Shown: positions 1 through 9,851 of the stretch, piece after piece
Layout: every line of letters begins with the position of its first letter
How positions within the stretch are numbered: position 1 is the stretch's first letter
Source: Gonatopus flavifemur
Lineage: Eukaryota > Arthropoda > Insecta > Hymenoptera > Dryinidae
Assembly (NCBI GenBank): GCA_018340375.1
Contig: JAFFJZ010000001.1
Location: 60,628,001 to 60,692,000, forward strand
Reading direction: 5' to 3'
DNA: 64,000 nucleotides
Program-made: the position numbers and the translations under genes
The notes under the pieces: model-generated
Databases searched by the model: none
Told to the model about the DNA's origin: nothing
What the model saw: the letters and a program-made list of their open reading frames with translations, nothing else

Positions 1-466
1 CACTGGAACGTTCATGGAAGGTTCATGAAACGTAGGGGAGGTTTTCTGAACGTTCAGAAAGAGGCACATTTCGCTGTTAGGGATGCAACCAACTTGGTTG
101 CAACTGGTGCTGGTTACAGGCCATCTCGGACAACTCAACAACCAACATAGGATCAACTTAGTTCCAGCTAGACTGGCCTGATTTCAATTGTACCAACTCA
201 AACTTGACTCATTTCAAATGCACCATATCAGAGTGATTTTGAAAAATCAACACGATGCACGTTTCTTTTATACCAAGATTAATTGAAGAACGTTATCAGG
301 AGAATATCAACACATATAAGTGTATTGTAAATGCAAACAGCCTGACAAACTGATGACCGAATCGTGAAATCTGCCTAATTGCAAAATCTAAAGAGACGAT
401 ACCTTTGAAATAATTAAAATAAATTGAAGAAGAATCTCGAAATGCCAGTGTAGAGCTTTGGACCCG
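1..466. other. Left-edge intergenic sequence
   Basis: I see no gene here. The first 60 bases carry several GAACGTTC-like motifs resembling those in the arms of the foldback at 4201-4850, so this may be the end of a similar element cut by the window edge. The rest shows no recognisable structure. Confidence 0.4.
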
Positions 467-637
467 AATAACACCAGAATGTACTATGAATGTTCTTCGA
501 ATATTCGAAATATGTCCCATGCACATTTCAATGAGACCGTTCCATAGGTGCATATTCTTCGAACGTATGTAATCGAATTTACGATGGTACGTCAATCGAA
601 CGTCGATTAAATGAATATCGTATGTTCTTCTTATCCC
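467..637. mobile_element. Half of a foldback element (same family as 3668-4084)
   Basis: This segment is closely similar to the inverted right arm of the foldback at 3668-4084. Both share the order CACCAGAATRTACTATGAATG, a TTCGAATATTCGAA palindrome, a CCATAGGTGC-like block and a TCGAACGTATGTAATCGAAT block. Only one arm is present. The segment stops at the left end of the next element at 638, so the simplest reading is that the later insertion or a deletion removed the other arm. Confidence 0.6.
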
Positions 638-923
638 CCCAGATAACACACGAAGAATTATTTTTCAAAAACAAGAAGAGAATTCTTCAAGAACTCTTTT
701 CGAACTAATGAGTTCATTAAGAGCTCTAGAGAAGTTCAATGTTTGGTACATTAACGAGTTCTTTGAGAGTACTAAAACAATACTTTCAGCATTCTCAAAG
801 AACTCGTTAACGTCCCAAACATTGAACTCCTCCAGAGTTCTACATGAATTCATCTCTTCGAAAAGAGTTCTTGAAGAATTCTGTTCTTGTTCTTGAAAAA
901 GAATTCTTGGTGTGTAATCTGGA
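638..923. mobile_element. Foldback MITE, family with AGATAACACACGAAGAAT ends (copy 1)
   Basis: The two ends are inverted repeats (CCAGATAACACACGAAGAAT on the left, CCAGATTACACACCAAGAAT read from the right) and most of the 286 bp folds on itself. The element repeats GAATTCTTCAAGAACTC and AACGAGTTCTTTGAGAG motifs in opposite orientation. A second copy lies at 5943-6228. Here no clear target duplication is visible; copy 2 has TA on both sides. No coding potential. Confidence 0.75.
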
Positions 924-2089
924 CGTTGACACATATCCCTTGCACGTTGCATTCCCATACAAGGTTGGGTACGCATAATACGGTAGGTTTTACGCAAGGA
1001 ATAATGTGCGCATAAAACTCATGCAGATAATGCAGATGACTAAAACGGGTTTTCTGCATCATCTTTTTTTTATGGTCAAGTTGGGTTATAATTTCAGAAC
1101 TATGAATTGTTTACCATTTCAACACTCATAAATATCTATTTCATATATTCTGAATTTTCAATTTCAAGTCGGAATTAATTTGACAATGTTTTATGCATTT
1201 TCTGCATTTTCTGCGAATTCTACATGTTTTATGCATAATCTGCGCATAGTTGACGCATATTACTTATCGCGCGCGTGCAGAACCCATTCCTGCCCCCATA
1301 TAGGAATATTTGGCTGGGAAATTTCTGCAGACCCGTGAATAATTTTTGAAAAACATCGCGTTCTTACTGCAAAAATCTGGAAAATTCTATCGAACCCGAG
1401 AATCTCTGAAATTTTGATGACAAACCTACTCAATGAATTTGGGACATTCCACACAGACTTTTTTCAAAGTTTCTTCATGTTTTTTCAAACAAATAGGGAC
1501 GGCTGACTTGCGTTCTGAAAATCTTCTGACAAAATTCTAATCAATTGTCAACATTTTTGTCATCATTGAAAAATTTTGAAATCTCATAAATACATTTATA
1601 TGCGGTATTTAAATATAATGCGTGAAAGTGTGTTTGAGAATTTTGAATTCTTTTTTTCTCAATAGTCAAAGCAATGTTGAAAATTTATGGAAGTTTCGTC
1701 AGAATTTGTTTGAACCGCAATTGTGATTCTATTTGTCTGAAGAAAATTAAAACATTCTGAGAAACTGTGAGAAAAGTTCGTACAGAATGTTCGAAGATTC
1801 TCAAAATTCATCAAAGTGAATTATCAAATTTTTGTAGAGATTATTCATGGTTTTGCAGAAATTTTCTACTTGAAACTTTCCATACGGGTTCACCAGAGCT
1901 GAATATAGAGAATTTGTTAACAGGGGCACAATTTAATCACGGTGCCCCCTAATGTGGGAAAATTTACAAAATTATATAGAATTTATATATAATTCTATAT
2001 AAGTTGAATATTATATTAAATTGTACACAAATTATATACAATTCTGAAAATTTCCCCACTCGGTTCCTCTAATCATTTGTCAAAATGGA
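924..2089. other. Intergenic sequence without a supported gene
   Basis: No exon, RNA gene or intact element is recognised. There are several GCATTTTCTGC-like short repeats around 1190-1260 and an AT-rich ATATAGAATTTATATATAATTCTATATA palindromic stretch near 1975-2035. Short reading frames here have no family signature. Confidence 0.5.
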
Positions 2090-2555
2090 GATGGGGGCCA
2101 AATCAACGAAACCATTAGTTGAGAAGCGCTCTCTAAATTCCTTGGAGTTAAAATCCACTCCCAAAGAGTGAAAATACTGCGAGTCAAACAAGAGTGAGAT
2201 TCCTCTCCTATAGAGAGTTTTCACTCCACAAGAGTCAATTTTCACTCTCTTGGAGTGAGGATTTCACTTTTATAAAAAGGTGAAATTTTATACTCTTTAA
2301 ACCGAGTTGAACCTCCACTCTGTCGGAGTGAGATCTCACTCTTATGGAGTGAAAAGTCACTCTTAAAGAGTGCAATATCACTCTTCTTAGACTTGCAGCA
2401 TTTTCACTCCCCCAAGAGAGCACAAACTTTCAGGAACGTTCGCGAACGTCCAGGAACATTCAATGAACGTTCCTGAAGGTTTGTGTTCTCTTGGGGTCTT
2501 CAAGTAATCATACTCTCTCATTCCAAACAATGGTTTCGTTGATTTGGCCCCCATC
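2090..2555. mobile_element. Foldback element filled with GAGTG/CACTC motifs
   Basis: The ends are a clear inverted repeat: GATGGGGGCCAAATCAACG on the left, and the same sequence read from the right end. The interior 2110-2420 is an array of short CACTCT...AGAGTG units in both orientations. At its centre (about 2410-2496) is a further inverted repeat, CCAAGAGAGCACAAACTTTC, enclosing GAACGTTC motifs. Related GAGTG arrays lie at 28254-28830 and 59690-60080. No protein is encoded. Confidence 0.7.
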
Positions 2556-2600
2556 CCAAAGTGACATGGAGAAACTTTTGGTGAATGAATTGTGGCTTAA

Positions 2601-3166
2601 GGGGATACCAGCGATCCCCGTTGATGCAACCCGCCATACAAGATTACTGACTGAGTAAACATTTTCTCGGCAAAAATACTCTGAACTGAATTCATGAAGA
2701 AGGATGACATTTTCCAGGAATCAATCTTCAATCCTTCATCTACTGCTGTACATCGCCCGAATTTTGAATTTCGGAAAAAAAGTTGGTGTTACCGACTGAG
2801 AAAAAAATGTTTCTTCGAAATTCAAAATTCGGACGATGCGTACAGCAATAGATGAAGAATTAAAGATTGGTTCCTGGAAATTTCATACTTCATGAATTAA
2901 GTTCAGAGTATGCTTGCCGAGAAAATGTTGACTCAGTCGGTACGCTTGTATGGCGGGTTGCATCAGCGGGGATACAATCGCCGGGACATAAGCCAAATTT
3001 TTCGTGTAAGACCTCTCCAAAATACTTTCATATTTTCGAAATATCGCTCTATAAATTTCTATAGACATTCAAGAAATGCTGTATAGAGCGATATTTTGAA
3101 AATATTCAAACATCGTGGAGAAATCTGACGCGAAAGATTTGGCCAAAGTCCCGGCGCTAGTATTAT
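2601..3166. mobile_element. TTAA-flanked foldback with GGGGATACCAGCG end, interrupted
   Basis: The left end reads TTAA then GGGGATACCAGCG. The right end read in reverse gives TATAATACTAGCGCC, matching the ends of the intact relative at 21733-21935. The inner arms (CGCCGGGACATAAGCCAAA and its complement, and AATATCGCTCTATA with its complement) form a long hairpin centred near 3065. The left end is split from the arm by another foldback at 2614-2973. The TTAA flank suggests a piggyBac-type target, but the right copy has decayed. Confidence 0.6.
2614..2973. mobile_element. Nested foldback with ATCCCCGTTGATGCAACCC ends
   Basis: Arms of about 170 bp face each other, from ATCCCCGTTGATGCAACCCG on the left to its near-perfect complement ending CGGGGAT on the right. 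It splits the left terminus of the element at 2601-3166. Flanking ACCAGCG (left) and ACAATCG (right) are a likely 7-bp target duplication with two mismatches. The interior carries TACTGAACTTAATTCATGAAG-like arm sequence and no intact gene. Confidence 0.65.
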
Positions 3167-3297
3167 AAGGCCTAAACACATAAATGAATAAGCATTTGAC
3201 ATAAGCACAAGCCGGATGCGCGGAACCTTAGAAATAGGTTCTGCGCATCCCGTTTGTGCTTATGTCAAATGCTTATTCATTTATGTGTTTAGTCCTT
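3167..3297. mobile_element. Short hairpin MITE with AAGGCCTAAACACATAAATG ends
   Basis: Two arms of about 61 bp are almost perfectly complementary around a short loop at 3230, giving a 131-bp hairpin. The terminal AAGGCCTAARCACA motif recurs at 23605-23720, which defines a small family. It abuts the TTAA element to its left. Confidence 0.7.
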
Positions 3298-3667
3298 TAA
3301 GGGAGTGCTCGAGTCAATTTTTCCACTAGAAAACTACTAGATCGTTTCAACAGTATTACGTCATTAATATTCAATTAATGATATTGATCTTTGGATAAAA
3401 AAATGCAGAATAAAACAGAAGTCATCTCTGGTCTCAAAATGATTGTACACGATTGATATTTGTTATAATATAAAAAAAGCTGAATAAAGGTTTCTTGTTG
3501 GCTGCCCTGGTGAAAATTTCCGCTCGTGGAAAGCGAATGTTGGAACACATGAAACGAATGTTGAAACGAATGAAGCGTAAAAGCGTTTCAATATCCGCTT
3601 CTTTCCCGCTTAGAAGCTGCTTCTTTGACTCTTCCATGTCGTTCCATATGCTGATTTTCACTAAGGT

Positions 3668-4084
3668 CCCTAACAGCACCCTTCGTCGCATCTCCGTGGT
3701 CTCCACGGAGATAGGTGGTACCCAAGCGGCAACAGAATTTCAAAGTATATACGAAACAGAAATGTTCGTAGAATATACGAATGAGATACGAAAAACATAT
3801 AATGAAAGTTCATAGAATATTCGAATGAGACTGTTTTAAATATACTTAGAACGTACATAGTACATTCGAAATTTACGATATTCATTCAATCGACGGTCGA
3901 TTGACGTACCGTCGTATATTCGATTACATACGTTCGATGAATATGCATAGCACCTATGAAACGGTCCCATTCGAACGTGCATAGAACATATTTCGAATAT
4001 TCGAAGAACATTCATAGTATATTCTGGTGCTGCTTGGGTATCTACGTGGAGACCGCGGAGATGCGAAGGAGTGTGCTGTTAGGG
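3668..4084. mobile_element. Foldback with CCCTAACAGCAC ends
   Basis: Ends CCCTAACAGCACCCTTCG (left) and its counterpart read from the right (CCCTAACAGCACACTCCTTCG) are inverted, followed on both sides by CGCATCTCCGYGGTCTCCACG and a CCCAAGC block. The arms continue through TCGAATATTCGAAA and CGATTGACGTACCGTCG motifs. A lone arm of the same family lies at 467-637. Confidence 0.75.
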
Positions 4085-4200
4085 GTGATGACGGAATTTC
4101 ATTGTAATTATTTATAACGATTTAGTTGGATCACAAACAGACCGGACCCGGATTGTTTGCTTGTTTCTGAATCTTTTGATCCAAAGTTTGATATAAGGCT

Positions 4201-4850
4201 GGGCTCCCATGCAACTGGATTGTCCGGAACGGAGCGATCCTCCTTGGTAGAATACCAGTCTTACTTGTGTATAACTATAACAACACTACCCGAAGGGAAC
4301 ATGAAGCTCCGACGAACGTTCAGAATAGATCATGATAGATCAGACTGAAGCTCCGTTGGAGCTCAAGTTTAGATTCGGAAACGTTCGACGAAGGTCCGAT
4401 GAACGTTGAAATGTCCGCTTGAAAATAGCTTGAATGAAGGTTCATAGAACGTTTATTAAAGATTCTACGAAGATTCATTCAACCTTCAGTTTTTTATGTT
4501 TCAGACGGAATTACAATTATAGTTAGAAATGCCCCAATCTTTCATTTTTTCGTGGAAAAATATACCTACTTTGAAAAAAACTTTGATCGAAAAATTGCAA
4601 CTCGAACGAACCTTTAGCAAACGTTCGATGAACGTTTTATAAACGTGCATTCAAACTATTTTCAAGTGGACATTTCAACGTTCATCGGACCTTCGTCGAA
4701 CGTTTACGAATCTAAACTTGAGCTCCAACAGAGCTTCAGTCTGATCTATCATGATCTATTCTGAACATTTGTCGGAGCTTCATGTTCCCTTCGGGTAGGG
4801 ATCCACCAATTGTGAGCGTTCCGTTCCGGACCATCCGGTTGCATGGGAGA
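4201..4850. mobile_element. Large foldback rich in GAACGTTCGA motifs
   Basis: Arms of about 270 bp read GGCTCCCATGCAACTGGATTG inward on the left and the complement ending GGTTGCATGGGAGACC on the right. Both contain CGAAGGGAACATGAAGCTCC, GAATAGATCATGATAGATCAG and many GAACGTTC/CGAACGTT motifs. The left arm has about 45 extra bases near 4245-4290 that the right arm lacks. No coding function is visible. Confidence 0.75.
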
Positions 4851-4872
4851 CCAACATTACTAGCAATGGAAT

Positions 4873-5452
4873 CCCAGCCGTGAGCGCTCTCATCTTCTCT
4901 CTGCTAAAAGATATCTTTAGAAATAATTCAGAACAATACAAGAAGTCTTATGCAACATGAATAGACATCTTTTAGAAGTCTCAAACTGTTCTTATTTCTA
5001 AAAGATATCTTCAAGAACGTTTTCAGGAACCTTTTAGAAATTTCCGAAAAATGTCTTTTAGAAAATCCTGAAAGGTTTCTGAAAACGTTCTTGAAGATAT
5101 CCTTTAGAAATGAGAATAGTTTGAGACTTCTAAGAGATGTCTATTCGTGTTGCATGAGACTTCTTGCACTGTTTTTAATGGTAAACACCCGTTGAACCGA
5201 AAGCGTGTTAGGCCGAAACACCGTTGAACCGAAATTTATTTGACCGAATGACAACAATCCGAAACCTTACTATACGTTACTAGTCGTGTGCGAATAAGAC
5301 AAAATGTCATCAAGAATTTTTCGGATTATTGTGATTCGGTAAAATCAATTTCGGTCCAACGGTCTTTCGGCCTAACGGGCTTCCGGTCCAACGGGTGTTC
5401 ACCTTCTTGATTATTTCTGGAGATATCTTTTAGACAACGAGTGCTGTGTGGG
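4873..5452. mobile_element. Foldback with repeated CTAAAAGATATCTT motif, interrupted
   Basis: Inverted arms carry CTAAAAGATATCTTTAGAAAT, GAAGTCTCAAACTGTTC and GGAACCTTTTAGAAATTTCC and meet near 5050. The right arm is interrupted by a different inverted-repeat element at 5180-5403. Outer limits are approximate, set by CCCA...TGGG at the ends of similarity between arms. Confidence 0.65.
5180..5403. mobile_element. Nested MITE with GGTAAACACCCGTTG ends
   Basis: The ends GGTAAACACCCGTTGAACCG and CGGTCCAACGGGTGTTCACC are inverted repeats. The interior repeats GTTGAACCGAAA-type motifs (CCGTTGAACCGAAA twice left, TCGGTCCAACGG and TCGGCCTAACGG right). It lies in the right arm of the foldback at 4873-5452, so it is the younger of the two. 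Confidence 0.7.
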
Positions 5453-5557
5453 TACATCAATCACTTCCCTAAAAAGTACTAGTTTCCAACGAATCAAAAA
5501 ATTCCGGGCTATCAGGCATTCGGGACAACCAAGCGTCTACCATTGAGGGGTCGGTAC

Positions 5558-5935
5558 CAGCAGGGGGCATAATCTCAGATGGAACATTCTCAAACGGATT
5601 TCAGCGCTGCCGTACGGTAGTACAGTGAATTATTCGCCATAGATACAACTAACACAAACAATGAACAAATCACACCGATTTTCGAATTAGTGTTAGTGTA
5701 TACATGTAAAATAGTTCACTGTACTACCGTATGGCAGCGCTGAAATCCGTTTGAAAATTTTCTATTCGAGATTATGCCCCCTGGGTACCAGCGATGCCAT
5801 TATTCCCTAAAAAAATTCGTAGCATCTGATGATTGGTCATTTCTTGTACAACCAGCCAAGCATGTTTTCAATTTGAAAAGAAATGACCAATCACGAAAAA
5901 TCTACGGATTTTTCTAGGGAATAATGGCATCGCTG
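5558..5935. mobile_element. 147-bp hAT-like MITE, copy 1, split by another element
   Basis: The MITE consists of CAG at 5558-5560 plus 5792-5935, together 147 bp, the same length as copies at 6435-6581 and 45804-45950. Its ends are CAGCGATGCCATTATTCCC and the complement. The 8-bp duplication GTCGGTAC is perfect at 5550-5557 and 5936-5943. Eight-base duplications and a CAG(C/T)G start are the marks of the hAT superfamily. No transposase is encoded, so it must be moved in trans. Confidence 0.85.
5561..5783. mobile_element. hAT-like foldback with CAGGGGGCATAATCTC ends
   Basis: This 223-bp element has inverted ends CAGGGGGCATAATCTC and long arms containing AAACGGATTTCAGCGCTGCC and ACGGTAGTACAGTGAA. 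The 8-bp target duplication GGTACCAG is perfect at 5553-5560 and 5784-5791. The duplication includes the first three bases of the 147-bp MITE, proving that this element landed inside the MITE, three bases from its end. Confidence 0.85.
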
Positions 5936-5942
5936 GTCGGTA

Positions 5943-6228
5943 CCCTGATAACACACGAAGAATTCTTTTCCACAAATAAAAATAGAATTCTTCAAGAACT
6001 CTTTTAGAACTACTGAATTCATAAAGAGCTCTCAAGGGGTTCAGTATTTTAGTCATTAACGAGTTCTTTCAGTGTATTAAAACAATACTTTCAACATTCC
6101 CAAAGAACTGGTTAACGTCCCAAACGTTGAACTTCTCCAGTGCTCTTTATGAATTCATTAGTTCTAACAGAGTTCTTGAAGAATTCTATTCTTGTTTTTG
6201 AAAAAGAATTCTTCGTGTGTTATCAGGG
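5943..6228. mobile_element. Foldback MITE, family with GATAACACACGAAGAAT ends (copy 2)
   Basis: Perfect terminal inverted repeats CCCTGATAACACACGAAG are flanked by TA on both sides (5941-5942 and 6229-6230). The 286-bp body matches the copy at 638-923 throughout, including inverted GAATTCTTCAAGAACTC blocks. A TA duplication suggests the Tc1/mariner group, but no transposase is present. Confidence 0.8.
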
Positions 6229-6239
6229 TAGCCAGTAGC

Positions 6240-6427
6240 CACCAGTAAATCCGATACACAAATGACCCGAAAATCCGAAATTCAAGGTTAATGTTCAATG
6301 CATCATCAGTGTAAGATGAACGAAGATGAAAATATGATGATGAACATGAAAACACGTGTTCACTTTCGGATTTTCGGGCCAAGTGACCTTTCGAACCAAT
6401 TTGTGTGTTGGGTTCATCGGTGATTAG
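6240..6427. mobile_element. Imperfect foldback with CCGAAAATCCGAAA arms
   Basis: The left arm GATACACAAATGACCCGAAA and the right arm containing TTTCGGATTTTCGGGCCAAG and AATTTGTGTGTTGGG are inverted, with mismatches. Limits are approximate and no target duplication is clear. Confidence 0.5.
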
Positions 6428-6434
6428 CCATGAC

Positions 6435-6581
6435 CAGCGTTGCCAGTATTCCCTAGAAAAATCTTCAGCATCTGATGATTGGTTATTTCTTGTACAACTG
6501 GCCAATCATATTTTCAATTTGGAAAGAAATGACCAATGCCAAAAAATCTGAAGATTTTTCTAGGGAATACTGGCATCATTG
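6435..6581. mobile_element. 147-bp hAT-like MITE, copy 2
   Basis: The ends are CAGCGTTGCCAGTATTCCC and, read from the right, CAATGATGCCAGTATTCCC. The flanks GCCATGAC (6427-6434) and GCCAGGAC (6582-6589) match at 7 of 8 positions, as expected for an old 8-bp hAT duplication. The interior contains the inverted pair GATGATTGGTYATTTCTTGT / GGAAAGAAATGACCAAT. Confidence 0.85.
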
Positions 6582-6589
6582 GCCAGGAC

Positions 6590-6995
6590 GCGTAGAACCA
6601 ACCTAATGATGCGTTGATTTTAGCATGTATATGGAGCTCAATGATTCCATTAGAGACGAGAACATGATTGGTAGTTCCATAAGAATCGGCTAATCATAAA
6701 GAAGTGATAGCTCTTGAAACCTACCCCTCAATAATCTCCAATTCGAAGCCCTGATTGGGTGATCTCGCCTTGAAATCTAGTTCAACTTTAAATTCGAAAT
6801 AATGAAATTAGACCTAAATGTTGTTTATAGGAGTTGTCATTAGATAAAGGTCGATGTTACAAAAGTTAGGTTATACACATTCTTACATATAACAAATAAT
6901 GATTTCGAAAAACATATGCGGTTACAATCAAGAATCATCGTGATGAGCCAGTATTAAATGTTTTTAGTATACATAAATCCACCCAACTCCGCACA
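6590..6995. other. Upstream region of the PIG-T gene
   Basis: About 400 bp between the last MITE and the PIG-T start codon. It should hold the promoter and 5' untranslated region. No TATA element or other certain site can be assigned by eye. Confidence 0.4.
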
Positions 6996-9463
6996 ATGAC
7001 AACTTTTCAAACGTTTCTCATCACGTTATTTAGTATTGTAAGTTGTAATTTCGCGTATCGTGATTTCTTCGATGAAGAATTAATGCTCAAACCACTACCC
7101 AGCAATCATGTTTACGCGTATTTTCAATTCACAACTATATGGGAAACTCCAAAGCATCCTCAAGTTTGTAAGTAACTTACGCTCAACTAAAATTTATCTC
7201 ATAAATTCTATATGATTACAGAATCAATGATCTTCTCATTTCAGTCAAACATTTACATTTATTTCCAAGGGGTTTGGGTGAAATAATTAGTCGGCATAAT
7301 GTAGATGAATTACACATTACCATGACGGAAGGACTTTGGAGGTATAGAAAATGGGGTTATCCTTTCCATAATGCTGGTCCAGGAGCTGAAATTACTGCAT
7401 GGTTTAATAAAGATGTGACAAAGTGAGTGACCCATTATGATTCATTACAACAACAATGATGAAAATACTGATTATAATGATTATTTTATTCAGTGTCGAT
7501 CAAGAATGGAAAGGTTTGACGAATGCATTGGCTGGGTTATTATGTACTTCGTTGAATTTTGTTGATTCATCCAACAGTATGTCTCCAGAATTTTCTTTCC
7601 GGCCTATGGGAGTGGTGGACGGTCCTGTGAATTCTAGTCATTTACGTTATTCCTCACTGCCAAGGGAAATAGTTTGTACAGAAAATCTAACGCCTTTCAA
7701 AAAATTATTGCCATGTGATTCTAAAGTAAGTAAATCATAGAGGCCGCAATAGAACTTCCATTTCTCATTGAACATGAAATATCACAATTAATTCCACCCA
7801 ATAATTGGAGATGTACGATAGCATTAACTGATATTTCATCATTTTCAAAACCTTCATGTTGTAATTAAAATAGATTACATATTCCGATACCTACAAACGC
7901 AAAAGATTTTACCAAATTCTTGTTTTGTAGAAAGGCTTGGCAACGTTGTTAAATTCTGCATATATCCATAACACAAATTACCATTCTATCGGAATTCACT
8001 TTCGCTCTATATGTCGGAATTCAGCTTGTACAAAAGTGTCGCAGGAATTACGACAAACTGTATCTCTTATATATGATACAATCACGGATGATGTTCAGGT
8101 TGGATTATTTTATTTCAATTTTTTTCGATTTTTCGTTATAAATAATTAGTATTGCTCATGTTTGATAAGTTGATATGAAAAACTGAAAACCTTGTAATGT
8201 TTTATTTTGAAAACAGGATTGGTCGATTCGTAAATTCTTTGGTATAGGTATCAGAGAAGCGTGTCCTCTCGCTACTTTAAGTAATATTTATGTTGATGTA
8301 TCTAGTAACAATACTGTACATACTTATCACTTGATACCTCCGCCAAATGCCAAAGTAATGAGTTTAAGAGGAGGTCAACAAAATGAAATAGCTGTGTACG
8401 ATATAAGATCGCACACGAGCAAAGGAATGTTTAATATCGCAGCTACATATAAAACACCAAAGATTGGCGCTATAACTTATCCTCCTATTCTTCATGCAAA
8501 TAGATACATTATAGGTAGGTTCCGATGATATTTCTGTAATCAATTTCTTTCACATTCAAAAACATCCGCTAATTGACATATTTCAGGATACGGTCAAGAA
8601 AGAGGACGTTTAGTTACAAAATTATACAATTATCATTGGCAAAAACTGGACGTTGTTTTATTGGAAAACATTCCATGGTACCTTCCAGTATATTTACATT
8701 CCATCAAAATCAATTGTAACGGGAAAGATGTATCACCTTGTAAGAAAATATTCTTCATTACTTAGAATTAATTAATTTCTCTATATAATCAGCACAAGAT
8801 CATGTATTTATCGTTGATTTAAGATCGAAACTCAATTCTTATTCTTCTTTCAGTGATACTACGTTATTTACCAGGAAAAGAAAGAAAAAGCGCTTATTAC
8901 TTGGAGTTAGTTTTACGTTTACCTCCTCATTCGGTAACAGTATTCTCAATAGACATCGATTACTTGTTTCTCAAATGGCAAGAATACCCCCCAGATGCGA
9001 ATCACGGGTTTTACATGGGTCCAGCCACGATAACAGCACTATTACCTATAGCGAGAAATTATACAGCATTACCTCTCGATGGAAGCACCATAACATCTAG
9101 GTGAGAAGAAAGAATCCAATATCAAATTATTTGTGATTACAAAATCACACGAAACATTCATTCATTCATTCATTTTGTTCTTTCAGTTTTAACGCTTCGA
9201 GAAACGATTATCTAGTGCAATTAAAAACGGAAACTATACTGATCAGTCTTCCTACTCCCGATTTCAGTATGCCTTATAACGTGATCTGCTTAGCATGTAC
9301 AGCAGTAGCATTGGCATTCGGTCCTCTGCACAATATATCGACTAAAAGACTAGTATTAAAAAGAGTTGAAAAAGATTGGAAGAAAAAAATCTGTAGTTTC
9401 TTCTCAACTAAAATGGCAGTAGCGTCAGAAATGTTTGGAGGAGCAAAACCCAAACAAGAGTAA
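6996..9463 (+). CDS. PIGT: GPI transamidase subunit PIG-T (eight exons)
   Basis: This gene encodes the PIG-T subunit of the GPI transamidase, the endoplasmic reticulum membrane complex that replaces a protein's C-terminal signal with a GPI anchor; PIG-T stabilises the complex. The exons are 6996-7167, 7245-7422, 7494-7725, 7931-8098, 8217-8514, 8587-8739, 8854-9100 and 9187-9463. They join in frame to 574 residues, close to the human length. Residues 1-20 are a hydrophobic signal peptide, followed by FDEELMLKPLP. Family-like stretches include FPRGLGEII, TEGLWRYRKWGYP and the cysteine-containing LPCDSKKGLATLLN. YNVICLACTAVALAFGPLHN near residues 515-545 looks like the lumen-side C-terminal membrane segment, and a lysine-rich tail follows. 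All introns are GT-AG; the exon 4 donor (GTTGGA) is weak. Assignment is by motif recognition. Confidence 0.93.
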
Positions 9464-9845
9464 TAAATTCAATCTCTCCAATTTGTACATATATGTGTAA
9501 AGAGAAGAGAAAGAATTTTCTTTCGAACAATATTTCACCAAACGGCATTCTTTTACGGCCTGAAACGTCATAGCAATACTTGACAACAGAATTTAAGATA
9601 ATTGATATTCAATTGATGTATCTTAGCATTTTGTATTTTACTGTTTTTTTTTTTTTCATTTTTGATGAATTCGTGAGGTATCTTTTCAAATGAGGTGCTT
9701 CGCTTTACGATCAAATGTACAGTAATTGGCGCATTTACGAATTTTTTTTCTCCTTGATTTATATATTTTATATTTCAAAATGAGAGACAAAAAATTGTTT
9801 CTTCGATACGTAAACAAAGATCCATTCGATATGTTTGTACATTAA

Positions 9846-9851
9846 AATAAA
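9846..9851 (+). terminator. Candidate polyadenylation signal of PIG-T
   Basis: AATAAA lies about 385 bp after the stop codon. Another AATAAA overlaps the stop region at 9463-9468 and is probably too close. Choice between them needs transcript data. Confidence 0.35.
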
